Positions 14,393-17,370 of a stretch of DNA of 17,370 nt are shown here, piece by piece. The notes beneath the pieces were generated by a model that made no database searches, was not told the origin of the DNA, and saw nothing but the letters and a program-made list of their open reading frames with translations. Every line of letters begins with the position of its first letter. The stretch's first letter is position 1. Source of the stretch: an uncultured Lachnospiraceae bacterium (GTDB taxonomy: Bacteria > Bacillota_A > Clostridia > Lachnospirales > Lachnospiraceae); the NCBI GenBank assembly GCA_902787595.1, contig CADAHD010000051.1, forward strand, positions 1 to 17,370, given 5' to 3'. The position numbers and the translations under genes are program-made.

Positions 14393-14421
14393 ATCATAGC
14401 ATTCACAGGGATTTATGTCAA
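14393..14421 (-). promoter_or_regulatory. Near-consensus sigma-A promoter for the TupA-like gene
   Basis: Read on the minus strand, TTGACA (14421 to 14416) is an exact -35. After 17 bp comes TATGAT (14398 to 14393), five of six matches to the -10, preceded by TGC, which makes an extended -10. Transcription would begin near 14386, leaving a leader of roughly 58 nt before the ATG at 14328. This is the best promoter in the window. Confidence 0.85.
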
Positions 14422-14451
14422 GAATCGATACCGAATATCTTGCGTTTCTAA

Positions 14452-14480
14452 TTGCATTTCCACACAAAATCATGTATAAT
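14452..14480 (+). promoter_or_regulatory. Candidate promoter for the GT2 gene
   Basis: TTGCAT at 14452-14457 and an exact TATAAT at 14475-14480 are separated by 17 bp. The -35 is weak (three of six) and the -10 perfect. The predicted start site, around 14486-14488, falls between the two in-frame ATG codons at 14483 and 14489, so the mRNA may have almost no leader. It is divergent from the minus-strand promoter, with about 30 bp between the two -35 elements. A short CAAGA/TCTTG inverted repeat at 14419-14442 lies between them and could be an operator. Confidence 0.5.
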
Positions 14481-14482
14481 CC

Positions 14483-15448
14483 ATGACTATGAAGACCATC
14501 AGTGTGATGATACCCTGTTACAACGAGATCGAGAACGTAGAGGCCATGGCCGATGCGGTTAGAAAGGTGCTCAAAGAGCAGCTTTCACAATATGACTATG
14601 AGCTGGTTTTTATAGATAATGCCTCTACCGATGGAACCAGGGAAAAACTTGAAGAAATATGCGCAAAAGACAAAAAGGTCAAGGCGATCTTTAATGTGAC
14701 CAATTTCGGCCAGTTTAATTCGCCTTTTCATGGCCTTTGCCAGACAAGCGGAGACTGCACGGTCTCTATGTGCTGTGATTTTCAGGATCCCGTTGAGCTG
14801 ATCCCGCAGCTGGTGGCTGAATGGGAGAAGGGGCACAAGGTGGTGAGCTGCATCAAGACCAGCAGTAAGGAAAATCCCCTGATGTATATGTTCCGCAGCA
14901 TATATTATCATATGATACGGAATATGTCTGATGTGCAGATGATAGAGCATTTTACGGGATTCGGACTATACGACAGATCATTTATCCGTCTGCTGCGGGA
15001 GCTGGACGATCCGGTTCCTTTCCTGCGCGGTATTGTTGCAGAGTACGGCGGCGGTTTTAATATGACGGAAGTTAAATACGAGCAGGCAAAGCGCAGGGCC
15101 GGAAAGACGCATAACAATTTCTACAGTCTGTATGATGCGGCCATGCTTTCCTTTACTTCCTACACAAAGGTGGGATTGCGTCTGGCTACTTTTTTGGGTT
15201 TCTTCACAAGCGCTGTCAGCATAATCATAGCCATCGTATACCTTGTGCTCAAACTGACGCACTGGTATTCAATGAGCATGGGCATGGCGCCCGTGATGAT
15301 AGGCGTTTTCGTGCTGGGCGGCATACAGATATTCTTTATAGGACTGATAGGTGAATATATTCTGAATATAAATACCCGTGTGATACACAGGCCAGTGGTC
15401 GTGGAAGAGCGGCGCCTCAATTTTGAGGAGAACAAGGATGGAGATTAA
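14483..15448 (+). CDS. Family 2 glycosyltransferase, polyprenol-phosphate type with two C-terminal TM helices
   Basis: This is a GT-A fold enzyme of the DPM1/GtrB/ArnC type, which loads a sugar from a nucleotide donor onto a polyprenyl phosphate. IPCYNEIENVE at residues 10-20 and IDNASTDGT at 44-52 are the nucleotide-binding motifs. CDFQDP at 98-103 is the metal-binding site in the DxQDP form of that subfamily, and KRRAGKTHNN at 203-212 corresponds to its acceptor loop. Two hydrophobic helices at about 232-258 and 266-292 anchor it in the membrane. The start may be 14483 (321 residues) or 14489 (319); neither has a Shine-Dalgarno sequence, while an exact TATAAT lies immediately upstream. A role in side-branch sugar addition outside the cell is a family-based inference. 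Confidence 0.88.
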   Translation: MTMKTISVMIPCYNEIENVEAMADAVRKVLKEQLSQYDYELVFIDNASTDGTREKLEEICAKDKKVKAIFNVTNFGQFNSPFHGLCQTSGDCTVSMCCDFQDPVELIPQLVAEWEKGHKVVSCIKTSSKENPLMYMFRSIYYHMIRNMSDVQMIEHFTGFGLYDRSFIRLLRELDDPVPFLRGIVAEYGGGFNMTEVKYEQAKRRAGKTHNNFYSLYDAAMLSFTSYTKVGLRLATFLGFFTSAVSIIIAIVYLVLKLTHWYSMSMGMAPVMIGVFVLGGIQIFFIGLIGEYILNINTRVIHRPVVVEERRLNFEENKDGD

Positions 15449-16340
15449 GAAGGCTGTTGTAAGCGGAGCACTGGGTTTTGCAGGAGTGCATCTTACGGAT
15501 CTTCTGCTTTCCCGGGGGATAGAGGTCACGGCCGTATTAAGACCGGGATCCGCGCATGACGACAGGCTGGGTATATTAAGCGAGAGGTATCCTTCCGCTA
15601 CGCTGCGGGCTGTATATGTCGACAGAAAGCAGCACAGTCTTACGGAATACATTGATGATATGGGATCCGGGCAGGATGTTTTCTTTGATCTGGCCTGGGG
15701 AGGCGGGCGTAATGATATGCCTGCGCAAAAGGAAAATATCGATCGCTGTCTGGATTCGCTTAAAGCTGCGGAATTGATGGGCTGCAGCCGTTTTGTAGGT
15801 ATAGGTTCACAGGCCGAGTACGGTGTGGTGAAGGGAATTATCACGGAAGAGAGTTCTACGCGGCCTTTCAGCGCATACGGAGCAGCCAAGCTTTCGGCCT
15901 GCCATTTAAGCCGTGTGATGGCACAGGAGCTGGGGATAGAATGGATATGGGGCAGGATATTTTCTCTTACCGGCGAATTTGAGCCGGAGGGGCGTATGAT
16001 GCCCGATCTGGTAAGAAAACTTAAGGCCGGAGAAGCTTTTTCGTTAAGCAGCTGCAGACAGGATTGGGATTATCTGGATCCCGCCGATTGCGCCGAAGCT
16101 TTACTGGCTCTGGCACAGCGCGGCCGCAGCGGAGAGATTTATAATATTGCAAACGGCGCATACAGACCGCTTAAGGAATTCGTTGAAGAAGCAAGGGACA
16201 TATACGCGCCCGGGACTGAACTGTCTTTCGGGGCTGATCCGGAGCCCTTTGTATCGCTGGCGGTGTCTGTGGAGAAACTTAAGAACGACACCGGCTGGAA
16301 ACCGCGGATCTCTTTTAAAGAAAGTATAATGAAAATATAG
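15438..16340 (+). CDS. NAD(P)-dependent sugar epimerase/dehydratase (extended SDR)
   Basis: This is a 300-residue short-chain dehydrogenase/reductase of the extended, nucleotide-sugar type. GALGFAG at residues 10-16 is the dinucleotide-binding loop, and S124 in GIGSQAEYG with Y147 and K151 in YGAAK form the catalytic triad. Members epimerise, dehydrate or reduce a sugar nucleotide; the exact reaction cannot be read from the sequence. It could be the partner that acts on CDP-glucose made by the first gene of the locus, but it lacks clear features of CDP-glucose 4,6-dehydratase. The ATG at 15438 is chosen because GAGGAG at 15425-15430 lies 7 nt upstream. The gene overlaps the GT2 gene by 11 nt. 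Confidence 0.85.
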   Translation: MEIKKAVVSGALGFAGVHLTDLLLSRGIEVTAVLRPGSAHDDRLGILSERYPSATLRAVYVDRKQHSLTEYIDDMGSGQDVFFDLAWGGGRNDMPAQKENIDRCLDSLKAAELMGCSRFVGIGSQAEYGVVKGIITEESSTRPFSAYGAAKLSACHLSRVMAQELGIEWIWGRIFSLTGEFEPEGRMMPDLVRKLKAGEAFSLSSCRQDWDYLDPADCAEALLALAQRGRSGEIYNIANGAYRPLKEFVEEARDIYAPGTELSFGADPEPFVSLAVSVEKLKNDTGWKPRISFKESIMKI

Positions 16341-16342
16341 TG

Positions 16343-16370
16343 GTAAGATTTTTCTGCTAGTTGATCTTAC
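16343..16370 (+). repeat. Inverted repeat before the neuB-like gene
   Basis: GTAAGAT at 16343-16349 is the exact reverse complement of ATCTTAC at 16364-16370, separated by 14 nt. It lies between the epimerase stop and the strong GGAGGG ribosome binding site at 16380-16385. No T tract follows the right arm. It could be an mRNA hairpin or an operator-like site. Confidence 0.45.
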
Positions 16371-16391
16371 AGAGAGTGTGGAGGGAAAATC

Positions 16392-17273
16392 ATGGCTAAT
16401 CAGAAAATAATGCTTGGGGATTTTGAATTGGGGGATAATCCGGTCCCTTATTTTATCGCTGAGATAGGCATCAATCACAACGGCGATATGCAGGTGGCAA
16501 AGCGGCTGATGGATGCGGCCTTTGCCATAGGCTGGAACTGCGTCAAGTTCCAGAAGAGAGAGCCGGATATAGCTGTTCCCGAAGCACAGAAGAGCGTGAT
16601 GCGTGACACCCCCTGGGGGCAGATGACGTATCTGGATTATAAAAAGCATGTTGAATTCGGAAAGAAAGAATATGACTATATAGATACATACTGCAGGGAG
16701 AAGCCGCTGGCGTGGACAGCAAGTCCCTGGGATATGCCCAGTCTTGAGTTCCTTATGGAGTATGATGTTCCTTTTATCAAGCTGGCTTCCGCAGCCAACG
16801 GAAATAAGGAACTGATAAAGGCGGCCTGCAGCTATAAGAAGCCCATTATCATGTCTGACGGAATGAGCACGCAGGAGGAGCTGGATAAAGCAGTTTCTTG
16901 GCTGGAGGATTACAGCAACGGTGATTATGTGCTGCTGCACACCAACTCGACTTATCCTGCGCCCCCCGAGAGCCTTAACCTGGCTTATATCAATACCCTG
17001 CGTGAACGCTATCATTGCATAGTGGGCTACAGCGGGCACGAGCAGAATCTGGAGCCTACGGTTGTGGCTGCTACTCTGGGGGCAAAGGTCATCGAGCGTC
17101 ATGTGACACTTTCGCATGATATGTGGGGGACCGACCAGAAGGCAAGTCTTGAGATAAACGCAATGTTCATGCTCTATCGCCGCTGCATGGATATTCAGAA
17201 CATGATGGGAAGCGGGGAGAAAACCATGGATGAAGCGGAGCAGAAAGTAAGGCAGAAGCTCAAGGGTTATTGA
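16392..17273 (+). CDS. NeuB-family nonulosonate (sialic-acid-like) synthase, short form
   Basis: NeuB enzymes condense phosphoenolpyruvate with an acyl-aminohexose or hexose phosphate to make nine-carbon 2-keto acids. AEIGINHNG at residues 23-31 is the family hallmark. KFQKR at 52-56, SDGMST at 155-160 (usually STGM), GYSGHE at 212-217 and ERHVTL at 235-240 follow. H216 and H237 occupy the positions of the two metal-binding histidines. GTDQKASLE at 246-254 matches the GTDHxASLE motif. At 293 residues the protein stops after the barrel and lacks the C-terminal antifreeze-like SAF domain of about 60 residues. GGAGGG at 16380-16385 is a strong ribosome binding site 6 nt from the start. No acylneuraminate cytidylyltransferase is visible in the window, so the product could be sialic, legionaminic or another 2-keto acid. 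Confidence 0.88.
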   Translation: MANQKIMLGDFELGDNPVPYFIAEIGINHNGDMQVAKRLMDAAFAIGWNCVKFQKREPDIAVPEAQKSVMRDTPWGQMTYLDYKKHVEFGKKEYDYIDTYCREKPLAWTASPWDMPSLEFLMEYDVPFIKLASAANGNKELIKAACSYKKPIIMSDGMSTQEELDKAVSWLEDYSNGDYVLLHTNSTYPAPPESLNLAYINTLRERYHCIVGYSGHEQNLEPTVVAATLGAKVIERHVTLSHDMWGTDQKASLEINAMFMLYRRCMDIQNMMGSGEKTMDEAEQKVRQKLKGY

Positions 17274-17283
17274 GGATACGTTG

Positions 17284-17370
17284 ATGGATAAAGATTTTTT
17301 TAAGGGGCTCAGCGAAGAAGAAGCCAGGCGGAGACTATCGGAGCTGGCAGGGGATTATTGCGAGCTTTAT
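17284..17370 (+). CDS. Unrecognised gene, first 29 codons only (partial)
   Basis: An open frame starts with ATG at 17284 and runs off the window. A GAGGA ribosome binding site at 17272-17276 overlaps the neuB stop and lies 7 nt upstream, so this is very probably a real gene in the same operon. The visible N-terminus (MDKDFFKGLSEEEARRR, then LSELAG) is charged and helical with no signal peptide. I do not recognise the family. By position it may belong to the nonulosonate pathway. Confidence 0.65.
   Translation, partial: MDKDFFKGLSEEEARRRLSELAGDYCELY

Noticed and set aside
16325..16330. Exact TATAAT as a promoter for the neuB-like gene
   Set aside because: It lies in the last codons of the epimerase gene and no -35-like hexamer occurs at 16-18 bp upstream.
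16101..17117. A 338-codon open frame on the minus strand opposite the epimerase end and the neuB-like gene
   Set aside because: The plus-strand genes have clear family motifs and ribosome binding sites. The minus frame crosses an intergenic gap, has no recognisable domain and is a shadow.
1..17370. Mobile elements, CRISPR arrays, tRNA or rRNA genes
   Set aside because: No transposase or integrase motif, no regularly spaced repeats and no cloverleaf-like sequence was seen on either strand.

Overview
The window looks like a chromosomal surface-glycan locus from a Firmicute, most likely a Lachnospiraceae-type clostridium. The reasons are moderate GC, strong purine-rich ribosome binding sites, heavy use of ATA for isoleucine, a rimO-pgsA-cinA housekeeping string, and a glycan locus rich in LicD, TagD, FrhB-like and ATP-grasp genes. 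No database search was possible, so the taxon is an inference.

Layout. Positions 1-2007 are housekeeping: the 3' end of rimO, then pgsA and cinA, joined by 4-nt start/stop overlaps. The glycan locus begins with no gap, because an RfbF-type glucose-1-phosphate cytidylyltransferase (2000-2797) overlaps cinA by 8 nt and is followed by a Wzx-type flippase (2807-4258). After a structured 114-nt leader comes a phosphodiester-decoration block (4373-8173): LicD, a TagD glycerol-3-phosphate cytidylyltransferase, a second and divergent cytidylyltransferase, an FrhB-like iron-sulfur protein, and a second LicD. Next is a precursor-making block (8223-12362): a DRE-TIM aldolase fused to an unassigned C-terminal domain, an acetolactate-synthase-like ThDP enzyme, and a HAD phosphatase. 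Then come two ATP-grasp genes facing each other tail to tail (12419-14328). They use ATC for 29 of 30 isoleucines and the second has its own near-consensus promoter, so they look like a later insertion. The last part (14483-17370) has a polyprenol-phosphate-type GT2, an SDR sugar epimerase/reductase, a NeuB-like nonulosonate synthase lacking the usual C-terminal SAF domain, and the first 29 codons of an unrecognised gene.

Working together (inference): the cytidylyltransferases make CDP-glycerol and a second CDP-alcohol, and the two LicD proteins transfer the phospho-alcohols to a lipid-linked glycan. The aldolase, ThDP enzyme and HAD may make the unusual alcohol or a branched-sugar precursor. 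The flippase exports the repeat unit. No initiating phosphoglycosyltransferase and no Wzy polymerase is visible, so the locus continues to the right or depends on genes elsewhere.

The best candidate for an undescribed system is the block from 4373 to 12362: two CDP-alcohol synthases, two LicD transferases and a dedicated C-C bond chemistry cassette. There are no tRNAs, rRNAs, CRISPR arrays, transposases or attachment sites that I can support. No gene-free stretch exceeds about 115 bases. Several intergenic gaps contain an inverted repeat just before the next ribosome binding site.
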